Positions 29,241 through 37,842 of a DNA stretch of 64,000 nucleotides are shown here, piece by piece. Made by a program: the position numbers and the translations under genes. The notes below the pieces were generated by a model. That model was given only the letters and a program-made list of their open reading frames with translations. It was not told the DNA's origin and did not search any database. The first letter of the stretch is position 1, and every line of letters starts with the position of its first letter. This DNA comes from Paenibacillus sp. FSL M7-0420 (GTDB taxonomy: Bacteria > Bacillota > Bacilli > Paenibacillales > Paenibacillaceae), in the NCBI RefSeq assembly GCF_038002345.1, contig NZ_JBBOCJ010000001.1, positions 6,634,001-6,698,000 of the forward strand. The letters run 5' to 3'.

Positions 29241-30404
29241 TTACTTTTTTCTACATAATGCGACTATATACATTGGCTGCATATCTTTCACCTCTCCGAA
29301 AGGGATAAGCGCATGTTTTTCAGATTCCAATAAATTAATTGAAGCAGGAGTAATTTGCGTATCCATCTGCCGAATTTGTCTCATTATACTAGTGTAATAA
29401 GTTTCTTGATCCTTAATAAAGGTTTGTCCATATAATTTTACTATGTCATATTTTTTCAGCAACTCACCAACAAACTCATTTGCAGTATACTCATATTGAT
29501 GATGCTGGTTAAGTGGCCTTTCGTTAAAAAATGTCCCCGCATTTGTTACTGTTCTATTAGGAGTCGAGACGAGAAAGAGTCCATCATCTTTTAAGAGTCT
29601 AGCTGATTCAGTTATCCAATTTGATCCGTTCTCAATATGTTCAATGGTCTCATAGGATACGACAATATCAAAGCTAGCATCTTCAAAAGGCAGCTTATTT
29701 ACATCACCGCACATAAATTTAAGATTAGGTGCATCATAATCCTTTTTTGCGCTATTTAAACTTTCTTCAGAAATATCTACCCCGAAAACTATATCAGCTC
29801 CTGCATTAACTAACATTTTTGATCCATAGCCTGCTCCACATGCAGCATCCAAGACTTTTTTACCTTTAACATATTCACATGACATTTCATACCTTTTAAT
29901 ATGTTCTTCAAGTACATCAGAATATTGCTCTTTTACTAATCGATTAACAACAATTCTTTCACCTGTGAATTGAACATCGTTTTGCTCTAAGTGAAGTATT
30001 TCATTGCTGTTTAAAATTTTTAATAATTCTTCTGCTGCTACTCTAACTTCATTATCTTTATTCTTGATTTTAGAAATGTAAGAATACGCCAGTTGATATT
30101 CGCCAACATCCATTAATATACGACTTAAATTAAGAAGAGTTACTTTGTCAAACGGATCTTGATTTAAAGCTTCTTGCAAAAAAGGAATTATATAATCATG
30201 CATTTGATTTTCATAACACCAAACAGCTATATAATTACACATTTCAATTTTATTTTGATTCAACTTATCAATTGTTGAAACAATATAATCGAATAGCCTC
30301 TCATCATCTTTCAAGGATTGAACGATGATACTCTCGATATTTTCTTGCGCCTTTCCTTGACTCAACAAAATAATCGCTTCTTCAAGGCGAGTATATATGC
30401 TCAT
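29241..30404 (-). CDS. TPR-linked class I SAM methyltransferase (387 aa)
   Basis: Residues about 1-115 are TPR-like helices (DPFDKVTLLNLSRILMDVGEYQLAYSYI). Residues about 150-300 form a class I SAM-dependent methyltransferase: motif I LDAACGAGYGS (about 181), the acidic GVDIS, GDVNKLPFEDASFD and the post-motif YETIEHIEN. The C-terminal part (STPNRTVTN, HHQYEYT) resembles sugar O-methyltransferases. GAGGAG lies 8 nt before the ATG. It is the last of three genes between hag and flaG; base composition is AT-rich compared with flanking genes. Inferred role: methylation of a sugar on flagellin or of a precursor. Substrate not shown by the sequence. Confidence 0.75.
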   Translation of the reverse strand: MSIYTRLEEAIILLSQGKAQENIESIIVQSLKDDERLFDYIVSTIDKLNQNKIEMCNYIAVWCYENQMHDYIIPFLQEALNQDPFDKVTLLNLSRILMDVGEYQLAYSYISKIKNKDNEVRVAAEELLKILNSNEILHLEQNDVQFTGERIVVNRLVKEQYSDVLEEHIKRYEMSCEYVKGKKVLDAACGAGYGSKMLVNAGADIVFGVDISEESLNSAKKDYDAPNLKFMCGDVNKLPFEDASFDIVVSYETIEHIENGSNWITESARLLKDDGLFLVSTPNRTVTNAGTFFNERPLNQHHQYEYTANEFVGELLKKYDIVKLYGQTFIKDQETYYTSIMRQIRQMDTQITPASINLLESEKHALIPFGEVKDMQPMYIVALCRKK

Positions 30405-30428
30405 ACAATTAGCTCCTCATTAGTTATT

Positions 30429-32123
30429 TCAAGATATAAATTCATTAGATATTCTGGATAATTCATCATGTAATTGGTTGTCAAGATTTTTTAAATATAC
30501 CATATGACTTTGAAATTTATCTTTCTCACCAAAAAACAGATAATAATATGATAAATTATAAATTACCTCTTTATTATATTTTTCTATTGAATATGCCCTT
30601 TCAAAAAAGGGAAGTACTTTCTCATGCAAGCCATGTTCAAAATGTATGACTCCTAAAAAAGTCAAGAGTCTTACCTCTTCATCATTATAAAAAGCAAAAG
30701 AAATATTTTTTATAATATTTTCCACAGAATAAGTCGATAATTTATTTATTAACTCCTCTTGATCGTCTTTTTCCACTTTGATAGATTTTACTATTTCAAA
30801 AAGCTCACTTTTAACAGCACTAACTAAATAATGAGTAGTACATAATTCATTTTTGTTTTCAATACCTGTTATAGATATAACTTTATCAATAAACCATTCA
30901 GCACTTTGATCAACATCTGATTTAATGCCTTGAATTTTCAAGGCATCAAACCCACTTTGTTTAAGAAGTCTATTAATTTCTATGAGAGAATATGATCCGT
31001 CTTTAGCTGTCCAAGAGCCATTTAATATTTTTTTAATCACATCATAGTACATCATATTCTTAAAATCTGCTAAAAGGCATCCTGAAGGTTTTAAAGAATT
31101 CATAAATTGCGGAATAACTTCCCCCACATTAAAATCAAAACAATTGGTTAAAATAATATAATCAAAAAAATTGTTGGGATATCTTAATTTCGAGTCAAAA
31201 ATATCTACTTTAGCGACTAAAGAAGCTACTTCTGCAGCCGCAGCATTTAGTTCAACCCCATATACATTACACCTATTGTTTTCGTTCTTTACTTTTAGAA
31301 GTGTACCGCCACACCCGCAGCCTACTTCTAGGATATTTAATTCTTCTTTTTCTGATAAGTCCATCATCTCAATAATATCGAAACGAATATTTTGAGCGGA
31401 AATGGGATTGAATCCCCATTTTTTTTGATATTTATTCATGTTATTAAATAAAACATGATTGAAATCAGTTGTCTGTTTAAAAGATACACTTCCAAAATGA
31501 TGAATAAAAGTGTCCTTACATAAAATCAGACGGTATCCGGCTTTTCTAATTCTCAGCGAGTAATCGTCATCCTCGAAATTCCCTGGTGAGAATATCTCAT
31601 CCATTTTCCCTATCTTTTTTATTACACTAGCTTTGACTAGCAGGCAAAATCCTACAAGTTTTAAACGTTCTTCCCATAGTTTTAGATTTTGCTTATTGTA
31701 TGAATAAGCAAAATGGTGCATTTCCTCTATTGTTTTATAATTGGTAGGTATCGCCTGTCCATAAGAAATATTATTTGTCACACAACTAACAGCTCCATAC
31801 TCATCACTACTCATTAAGCAGAACAGCATATTATCTAACCATTTTTGTGTGACTATGGTATCATTGTTCAAGAATAAAATATTTTCTCCTATTGCAAGAT
31901 CAATACCTTGATTGCAACCATATGGGAAACCGAAATTGACTTCGTTAAATAAAAATCTAAGATCTTTTTGAGATTCAATCCATCCCCTTGTTCCATCGGT
32001 TGAACCATTATCTACAACAATTATTTCATATGAACCGGCGGTAGTATATTTACGTATACTTTCAATACACATTTTTGTATAGTCAAGTTGATTATAAGTT
32101 AGTACTATGATACTAGTTTTCAT
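30429..32123 (-). CDS. Fused glycosyltransferase family 2 / methyltransferase-like protein (564 aa)
   Basis: Residues 1-230 are a GT2/GT-A domain: SIIVLTYNQLDYT, the nucleotide-sugar motifs VVDNGSTDGT and FLNNDT (DXD-like), and the acceptor motif FEDDDYSLR. Residues about 265-400 are a class I methyltransferase fold (ILEVGCGCGGTLLKV, YGVELN, FDYIILTNCFD). The last 110 residues are TPR-like helices (NKEVIYNLSYYYLFFGEKD). GGGGGG lies 5 nt before the ATG, which overlaps the upstream gene by 11 bp. The GT2-methyltransferase fusion is a layout known in flagellin and surface-glycan clusters; action on flagellin is inferred from position. Confidence 0.78.
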   Translation of the reverse strand: MKTSIIVLTYNQLDYTKMCIESIRKYTTAGSYEIIVVDNGSTDGTRGWIESQKDLRFLFNEVNFGFPYGCNQGIDLAIGENILFLNNDTIVTQKWLDNMLFCLMSSDEYGAVSCVTNNISYGQAIPTNYKTIEEMHHFAYSYNKQNLKLWEERLKLVGFCLLVKASVIKKIGKMDEIFSPGNFEDDDYSLRIRKAGYRLILCKDTFIHHFGSVSFKQTTDFNHVLFNNMNKYQKKWGFNPISAQNIRFDIIEMMDLSEKEELNILEVGCGCGGTLLKVKNENNRCNVYGVELNAAAAEVASLVAKVDIFDSKLRYPNNFFDYIILTNCFDFNVGEVIPQFMNSLKPSGCLLADFKNMMYYDVIKKILNGSWTAKDGSYSLIEINRLLKQSGFDALKIQGIKSDVDQSAEWFIDKVISITGIENKNELCTTHYLVSAVKSELFEIVKSIKVEKDDQEELINKLSTYSVENIIKNISFAFYNDEEVRLLTFLGVIHFEHGLHEKVLPFFERAYSIEKYNKEVIYNLSYYYLFFGEKDKFQSHMVYLKNLDNQLHDELSRISNEFIS

Positions 32124-33969
32124 TGGTTCCCCCCATACTTTGCTGCCTTGAACTAAGTGACCAATTCAAATATTCAATTACTTGTTGTTCTGAAAATCCG
32201 CTATTTATTGTCGCTTTAAAAGTCTCTAAGGCTTCTGAATACTTTCCTAGCCTGAATAAACATACACCAAATTGGAACATTGCTGCTCCTTCTAATGGAG
32301 ATGACTTACCATCAAAGTATTCGAGAGCCAATTCATACTTTTTTTGATTCATTAACATCAGAGCAATCTTAATAGACATATCTATGGGGATATAACCCTT
32401 AATATTGAATAATTCTTTAAGTTGAGCATCATCGCATATTCTTACCAATTCAGAAAACAGATCCACTAAGCTATCAACATCTTCCACAAGTAGCCTGTCT
32501 CTTCTTCCTAAATATACCTCAAGTATTCTTTTGAAAGATGTATCAACCTTGGACCAAGCCAAATGAACAATGGCCTCACGCATACTTAACAATGCTGACA
32601 CGACAATATATACTTGGGTGATCTTGTCGATTTTATTTTCTCTCACAGATGCACAAAGCATTTTAAATGATTCTTCGTATTTTCCGTTCAGATATAATGT
32701 ATAAAAATCAATAATACCTCTATGATTGTACTTTGTACGCCAAATATTAGCGTAGTAGATTAATAGTTTCCCCTTTCTTAATCCCGAAAGATTGTTAACA
32801 AGGAATAAAATATCCTTTTCACTGTCATCATAAAGACTGTTTATTAGAGGAATTATTTCTTCGAAGGAATACTCGGAAACAATTGTAATTATACCTTCAA
32901 ATGCTTTTTCCATATATTTATTCTCTTTTAATGCTTTCACATAATAATCGAATGCATTAATCTTATCGTTTTTAAACACATATATGGAAGCCATATGATT
33001 ATATATTTCACTCATCACACGGGTTATTGTCACAGCTTCAAATCCGTTATATTCTTTACTAAGTGAGATGGCATCAAAAAATATTTCCAATGCAACTGAA
33101 TACTTCTTTTCTGCCAAGTATTGTAATCCATTTAACCAAACAAAATCAGGGTGTCCCGGAAATAGATTTAGAGCTTTATTAATCCATTGTCTTGTCTTTC
33201 CTTCTGCAGTATTCGTTATGATTAAAGAACGTATTATATTTAGGTAAGGTTTTGCATTAAATCCATATACCTGCGTATTTTTATCAAGGAATTCAATTGC
33301 GTACTCAACTGACTTTTCAAATTTGCCCAACCCCATATAACAATCCGATAAATATAAAGATGTCATAACATTGGTATTGTTGCTCTCCACATCATGTAAT
33401 AAAAGCTTAAGGTTTCTTTCAGCCTTTTCTACCATATTACTCGCAGTATACCCGGTATGGTAAACAGCCACATCACTTTCAGTAGCATCTGCAAAATTCA
33501 TTTTCCCATTTAATTTGAATACCGACTCATGTATCGCCCCTTGATACCGCAAAGTTGATTTTCTAAAAACCCGTAGTAAGCGATTAGTTTCAATAATTAA
33601 CTCGCTCTCTTCATCAATACTAATATGTTTTAACATGAAACCATCAGTGGTCCGATCACACTGTTCAATCTCTTTAATAATAGAAGGAATCATATATGCT
33701 TGGTTTGGTAATACATACTCATCTGCATCTAGGAATATGATCCATTCGTTCTTTGCTTGTTCTAATGCATAATTTTTAGCATTTGAGAAATTATTATCCC
33801 ATACGTACACATAAACGTCCGCTCCGCTTTCTTTAGCCACCTCTATGGTATTATCTGTTGACCCAGTATCAACAACTATCATTTCATCAACAACAGCGCT
33901 AACTCCTTCCAAACACCTTTTGATATTCCGCTCTTCATTTTTGCAAATGACACACAATGAAATCTTCAT
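32113..33969 (-). CDS. Glycosyltransferase family 2 with C-terminal TPR array (618 aa)
   Basis: Residues 1-230 are a SunS/WcaA-type GT2 domain: SLCVICKNEERNI, VVDTGSTDNT, FLDADEYVLP (DXD) and GAIHESVFKL. The remainder is a series of TPR-type helical pairs (MTSLYLSDCYMGLGKFEKSVEYA, FQFGVCLFRLGKYSEALETFKATI). In this family the TPR part binds the polypeptide acceptor. Start ATG has GGAGG 4 nt upstream. It begins only about 70 bp after the hag stop, with a terminator but no room for a separate promoter, so it is probably expressed by read-through from hag. The best inference is an O-linked flagellin glycosyltransferase. Confidence 0.8.
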   Translation of the reverse strand: MKISLCVICKNEERNIKRCLEGVSAVVDEMIVVDTGSTDNTIEVAKESGADVYVYVWDNNFSNAKNYALEQAKNEWIIFLDADEYVLPNQAYMIPSIIKEIEQCDRTTDGFMLKHISIDEESELIIETNRLLRVFRKSTLRYQGAIHESVFKLNGKMNFADATESDVAVYHTGYTASNMVEKAERNLKLLLHDVESNNTNVMTSLYLSDCYMGLGKFEKSVEYAIEFLDKNTQVYGFNAKPYLNIIRSLIITNTAEGKTRQWINKALNLFPGHPDFVWLNGLQYLAEKKYSVALEIFFDAISLSKEYNGFEAVTITRVMSEIYNHMASIYVFKNDKINAFDYYVKALKENKYMEKAFEGIITIVSEYSFEEIIPLINSLYDDSEKDILFLVNNLSGLRKGKLLIYYANIWRTKYNHRGIIDFYTLYLNGKYEESFKMLCASVRENKIDKITQVYIVVSALLSMREAIVHLAWSKVDTSFKRILEVYLGRRDRLLVEDVDSLVDLFSELVRICDDAQLKELFNIKGYIPIDMSIKIALMLMNQKKYELALEYFDGKSSPLEGAAMFQFGVCLFRLGKYSEALETFKATINSGFSEQQVIEYLNWSLSSRQQSMGGTNEN

Positions 33970-33991
33970 GGCGCCTCCTTCATTTATAAAA

Positions 33992-34021
33992 AAAGGATCA
34001 GAGGATGTCCCCTGACCCTTT
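33992..34021 (-). terminator. Terminator after hag
   Basis: AAAGGATCAG pairs with CTGACCCTTT (one mismatch), followed by TTTTTTT on the minus strand. Leakiness here would feed the glycosyltransferase genes. Confidence 0.8.
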
Positions 34022-34037
34022 CCCCAAACTCTAAATA

Positions 34038-35270
34038 TTATCTCAGAAGTTGAAGAACGCCTTGTGGCTGTTGATTTGCTTGAGCCAACATTGCTTGTGC
34101 AGCTTGAGCAAGAATATTATTCTTAGTCTGTTGCATCATTTCTTTCGCCATATCTACATCACGCACGCGGGATTCAGCAGCAGTCAGGTTCTCAGAAGCA
34201 GTACCCAAGTTATTAATAGTGTGTTCTAGACGGTTCTGAACGGCACCAAGTTTAGAACGTTCAGTTGACACTAATTGAGTAGCCGAATCAATTACTTTAA
34301 TAGCAACATTTGCTTGTCCTTGGTTACCAATCTTAATATCTTTAACACCAAGTGCAGAGGAACTAACATTTTCGATGCTTAGCTGAATATTTTGATTTGT
34401 ATTAGCACCGATCTGGAATGTAGCTTGGCCATCCGTGCGTTGATTCTGAGCGGCTGTTGTTTGTGTAAAGCTGGATAATGCATTAGTTGCTCCAGCACGA
34501 ACTACTCCGTTTGTGTCTTTAACTGTAATAGTTAAACCATTTACCGCCCCAGCATAACCAGCGCCGCCAGCTGTAACCTGAACACCAGCAGTAGTGCTGT
34601 ATGAAGCAGTTCCATCGGCCCCTAGCAGTGTGGCAACATCAGCAACTGTAGTAGTAGCAAAAGCAGTCAGCGATGTAATTGTGGTTGTACCGTTTTTAAC
34701 ATAAGACACTTCAATAGTATCAGTTGCTGCAATTCCAAGAGTGTTTGAATTCTTATCATTCAAACCTACTAATGTTGTAGTAGCCGTGGCAGCAGCAGCT
34801 AATGAAAGGTTCGATGAAACATTATTTGTAGCAGTTGCAACGCCATCACCCATCGAACCATCAAGCAGGTTCTTAGTATTGAACTGAGTAGTTTGGCTGA
34901 TACGATCGATTTCTTTAGTTAACTGATCCATTTCCTTCTGCAACTCACCACGGTCACTCGAAGTATTAGTATCATTCGCGGATTGAACGGACAATTCACG
35001 CATACGTTGCAGAATGCTGTGAGTTTCGTTCAGTGCGCCTTCTGCTGTTTGAATCAAGGAGATACCATCTTGTGAGTTACGGGAAGCTTGATCCAAACCG
35101 CGGATTTGGCCGCGCATTTTTTCGGAGATTGCCAGACCTGCTGCGTCGTCACCTGCACGGTTGATACGAAGACCGGAAGACAGTTTCTCGATATTTTTGT
35201 TAGTGTTGGCTGTGTTAGCAGACAGTTGGCGGTGAGTGTTCAACGCCGCGATATTGTGGTTAATAATCAT
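34038..35270 (-). CDS. hag: Flagellin
   Basis: The filament subunit, 410 aa. Conserved D0/D1 ends: MIINHNIAALNTHRQL, SSGLRINRAGDDAAGLAISEKMRGQIRGL at the N-terminus, and ENLTAAESRVRDVDMAKEM ... ILAQAAQAMLAQANQQPQGVLQLLR at the C-terminus. The centre (about 175-320) is variable, Ala/Thr-rich, and offers many Ser/Thr sites for glycosylation. The frame is open 44 codons further upstream, but that part covers the sigma-D promoter and the CsrA leader; the ATG at 35270 has GGGAGG upstream and gives the standard start. Regulated by sigma-D and by CsrA binding to the leader. Confidence 0.97.
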   Translation of the reverse strand: MIINHNIAALNTHRQLSANTANTNKNIEKLSSGLRINRAGDDAAGLAISEKMRGQIRGLDQASRNSQDGISLIQTAEGALNETHSILQRMRELSVQSANDTNTSSDRGELQKEMDQLTKEIDRISQTTQFNTKNLLDGSMGDGVATATNNVSSNLSLAAAATATTTLVGLNDKNSNTLGIAATDTIEVSYVKNGTTTITSLTAFATTTVADVATLLGADGTASYSTTAGVQVTAGGAGYAGAVNGLTITVKDTNGVVRAGATNALSSFTQTTAAQNQRTDGQATFQIGANTNQNIQLSIENVSSSALGVKDIKIGNQGQANVAIKVIDSATQLVSTERSKLGAVQNRLEHTINNLGTASENLTAAESRVRDVDMAKEMMQQTKNNILAQAAQAMLAQANQQPQGVLQLLR

Positions 35271-35361
35271 TTGATATTTCCTCCCTGAAATTAAGTTAGT
35301 TCCACATCCATGTGGTAAACGCTGAGCCATTAAGGTCGGCCGCCCCGCTGGCTCAGCGCCT
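35271..35361 (-). promoter_or_regulatory. hag leader with CsrA-binding hairpin
   Basis: The leader folds into two hairpins. The first (35320-35358) has a perfect 9-bp stem CGCTGAGCC/GGCTCAGCG. The second (35302-35315) is CCACATGGATGTGG, which presents GGA in the loop and matches the ACAnGGAnG CsrA target. A second GGA lies in the ribosome binding site (CAGGGAGGAAA). This is the two-site arrangement by which CsrA blocks hag translation in B. subtilis. Confidence 0.8.
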
Positions 35362-35368
35362 AATACAT

Positions 35369-35396
35369 ATATCGACGGCAAGTCCTCAACTGTGTA
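35369..35396 (-). promoter_or_regulatory. Sigma-D-type promoter of hag
   Basis: Minus strand: TACA (35393-35396), 16-bp spacer, GTCGATAT (35369-35376); one mismatch in each element from TAAA and GCCGATAT. Confidence 0.7.
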
Positions 35397-35449
35397 GAGC
35401 ATTTCGAAAGTTTTTTAGAAATTAAACAGGAATTATTTAATAATAAAAA

Positions 35450-35495
35450 AGAAGATACCCTAACGGCTATGAAATAGCCTCTGATACCTTCTCTG
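35450..35495 (-). terminator. Terminator after csrA
   Basis: GGCTAT/ATAGCC core extended by AGAAG/CTTCT with internal mismatches, followed by TTTTTT on the minus strand. Confidence 0.75.
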
Positions 35496-35512
35496 AGTAC
35501 CTTAATCTAATT

Positions 35513-35755
35513 TTATTCATTTCTCTGTGGCCCACGAAGCCGATGAATCAGTGCATTTAAATCAGACTGTTGTGGGGCTACAGACTCCTTGTTGGATTGC
35601 TGAATGGAAAGATAGACTTCTTTACGGAAAATATCGACATGCTTGGGGGCAGAGATGCCAACCTTTACAGTATCACCATCCACACTTAAGATCGTCAATT
35701 CAATCTGATCTTGAATGACAATGGTCTCACCTTTCTTGCGGGACAGTACGAGCAT
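35513..35755 (-). CDS. csrA: Carbon storage regulator CsrA, flagellin translation repressor
   Basis: A small dimeric RNA-binding protein; the family's [14 protein letters not shown] start and the [19 protein letters not shown] segment with the RNA-contacting arginine are intact. 80 aa from the ATG at 35755; the frame continues 7 codons upstream but that would overlap fliW, and the accepted family start is MLVLSR. The tail (about 58-80, rich in Gln and Asn) is variable. The start follows the fliW stop by 1 nt (TAATATG), so the two are coupled. Its target hairpin is in the hag leader directly downstream; FliW sequesters it. Confidence 0.96.
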   Translation of the reverse strand: MLVLSRKKGETIVIQDQIELTILSVDGDTVKVGISAPKHVDIFRKEVYLSIQQSNKESVAPQQSDLNALIHRLRGPQRNE

Positions 35756-35756
35756 A

Positions 35757-36203
35757 TTATCCACCATCCTTTCCATCTATTGTTGTCTGCTCTTGTACCA
35801 AGCTATGCTTCGTGTGATAGGGGGCCTGATGGAGAACAATTTGTTTACCTGTCAGACCAATGGGATTCAGAACAATCGGGGCTAAGAGATTAATCGTAGA
35901 AGCTTCTACATCTTCCTTCAGAGTAAGAATACAGCGAACAAGCACTTCTGATTCAATTGCAAGCTCCTCTGCTTCATCATCAGGAAGTTCAAATTCATAG
36001 GATGGGTAAAATACGAATGGATCACTTAGTAGAAATGAAAGTCCTTGCTCATGTACAGACTGTAGCACCCAAAACGGGCCATCAGGCATAGCGATCAAGG
36101 CAAAATCAACTTCATCATCAAAACCTGGAATGCCCTTTGAAAAATGATAAATCTGATTCTCATTTACTTCAAGTTTGCCCATTGTATATGTTTGTATAAT
36201 CAT
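35757..36203 (-). CDS. fliW: Flagellar assembly factor FliW
   Basis: FliW binds CsrA and flagellin in turn, so free flagellin releases FliW to inhibit... and, when flagellin is exported, FliW inactivates CsrA and hag translation resumes. 148 aa, with the family's hallmarks: [20 protein letters not shown] and the C-terminal [19 protein letters not shown]. The start is set at the ATG at 36203 because AAGGAG lies 8 nt before it; the GTG at 36212 would overlap that site. The yviE-like gene precedes it and csrA follows 1 nt after its stop. Confidence 0.95.
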   Translation of the reverse strand: MIIQTYTMGKLEVNENQIYHFSKGIPGFDDEVDFALIAMPDGPFWVLQSVHEQGLSFLLSDPFVFYPSYEFELPDDEAEELAIESEVLVRCILTLKEDVEASTINLLAPIVLNPIGLTGKQIVLHQAPYHTKHSLVQEQTTIDGKDGG

Positions 36204-36327
36204 ATTATTCACTCCTTATAAGTTCTGCATAGCAAAACTAACTTCCTCAGTGTATCTGCCTGGTAAATTTGTATAGATAACAGAAAAGCTATAGAAGCGC
36301 CTTCCGGCACATCCATAGCCTATTACT

Positions 36328-36894
36328 TTACATTTGAACATTCAATTCTGGTGGAATGAATTGAATCGAAGCATATTGCTGCATATAGATATTTAACTTC
36401 CCGCGAGTATATTCTGTCTCTGGCCGGTGTCTTTCCACATGAATATCTACCTGTGCTGCCTTAAAGCTAACTTCAGGAGCTCTCGTCTCAAAATGAATGT
36501 CCACATTGTCATAGGACGCTGGGCCACAAGGCTCAGGAAAGGAACTCGGCTCGGTATCTGTTCCGTAAATCTCAGCAATGCTGTTACCGGGCTTGAAAAA
36601 TTCAGCCATTCGCGTTCCCTGCTCCACTCTGCGGGCAATGGCCTGAAGATAAAGCTGCTGAATTCCCGAATAGATTCTACGGTTCATATCCAGAACACTG
36701 CCCCCATTATACGCGGCGCGTGCCCGGGTCTGATCAATCGTCAGCTCCGGCCGAGTAGATTGAACCTTCAGTTCCCCAGGTGTAGTTGTAATAGTAACCT
36801 CTGCTTTGGGCTGAGTTATAGAAAAGGCTCCTAAGTCAGCATCAATCCCAAGAATCGCAGGCTTCTGTCGAATTAGCAGAACAGATTGCACCAA
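36328..36894 (-). CDS. YviE-like protein (DUF6470 family)
   Basis: 188 aa, no signal peptide or membrane helix. The N-terminus has beta-strand-like repeats (QPKAEVTITTTPGELKVQSTRPELTIDQT) and the C-terminus has similar ones (VDIHFETRAPEVSFKAAQVDIHVERHRPE). It sits between flgL and fliW, where B. subtilis has yviE, and length and pattern agree. The function is unknown; association with flagellar assembly is inferred from position only. Translation seems to start at TTG (36894) or the adjoining GTG, with GGAGG 9-12 nt upstream. Confidence 0.75.
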   Translation of the reverse strand: MVQSVLLIRQKPAILGIDADLGAFSITQPKAEVTITTTPGELKVQSTRPELTIDQTRARAAYNGGSVLDMNRRIYSGIQQLYLQAIARRVEQGTRMAEFFKPGNSIAEIYGTDTEPSSFPEPCGPASYDNVDIHFETRAPEVSFKAAQVDIHVERHRPETEYTRGKLNIYMQQYASIQFIPPELNVQM

Positions 36895-36909
36895 CTAGTT
36901 CCACCTCCA

Positions 36910-37827
36910 TTATCTAATGAAGTCCACTAGAGTCGTAGAGATAATCTTCGCCCCCACAGAAAGAGATGCGTTATAAATATTTTCTTGAATTTTCGACTGC
37001 ATAATTAGTCCTTCGTAATCAGCATCCTCTGTCTTAGCCTGCAGATCAGTAAGGTTAATATTGAGATCACTCAAGCGATCTTGCATTAATTCAACACGAT
37101 TAGTCTTTGCGCCAATCTCAGCGCGTGCAGATAATATTGAATCATTACGAGTATCAATCTTATCAATCTGGCTAGAAATCCCTGTCAGATCACCTGACTT
37201 AAGTGCAGATGATAGATTGTTAATAATCGAAAATAGATTATCCGCTTCTCCAGTTTGACCGAAAATATCATTTCCAGTCATATTAATTGGCATTTGTACG
37301 CCTTCTCCTACAATATACTGAATTTGCCCGGGATCTGTCGTAATTGCTTTAGTAGTATCGTAAGTACCATCAGCACCCTTAGCAAAATCATAAGGCTTGG
37401 CAGTATATTGCTCACCATTAAATATATATTTTCCGTTAAGCTTGCTGTTGGCTATATCCACTAGTTGCTCTTTCAGTTGCATCACTTCTTCATTGATACT
37501 ATCCAAAGCGGACTGTGGGTTGCTTCCCGTTGAAGCTTTTACAGAAAGCTCCCGTAAACGTTGAACAACATCCCCCGCCTGACCCAACACCGTATCGTTA
37601 TAATCCAACCAAGACAGCGCACTATCCACGTTCTTCGTGTACTGCTCATTAGAGGACAGCTCCGCACGGTAACGCAGCGAATAGGTGATACCTACCGGGT
37701 CATCTGAGGGCTTGTTGATCTTACGGCCGCTGGCCAGCTGGAGCTGGGTGTCGTTCATGGTACGTGCATTGCGGTTCAAGTTAAGCAGCAGCTGTGAGCT
37801 CATCATATTGGAGGTGACTCTGATCAT
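36910..37827 (-). CDS. flgL: Flagellar hook-associated protein 3
   Basis: The junction protein between FlgK and the filament, 305 aa. The flagellin-like ends are present: MIRVTSNMMSSQLLLNLNRN and the ASGRKINKPSDDPVGITYSLRYRAEL motif at the N-terminus, and a coiled-coil C-terminus (DRLSDLNINLTDLQAKTEDADYEGLIMQSK). AGGAGG lies 8 nt before the ATG. It follows flgK by 15 bp in the same operon and precedes the yviE-like gene by 15 bp. Confidence 0.95.
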   Translation of the reverse strand: MIRVTSNMMSSQLLLNLNRNARTMNDTQLQLASGRKINKPSDDPVGITYSLRYRAELSSNEQYTKNVDSALSWLDYNDTVLGQAGDVVQRLRELSVKASTGSNPQSALDSINEEVMQLKEQLVDIANSKLNGKYIFNGEQYTAKPYDFAKGADGTYDTTKAITTDPGQIQYIVGEGVQMPINMTGNDIFGQTGEADNLFSIINNLSSALKSGDLTGISSQIDKIDTRNDSILSARAEIGAKTNRVELMQDRLSDLNINLTDLQAKTEDADYEGLIMQSKIQENIYNASLSVGAKIISTTLVDFIR

Positions 37828-37842
37828 TGTATGTTCCTCCTA

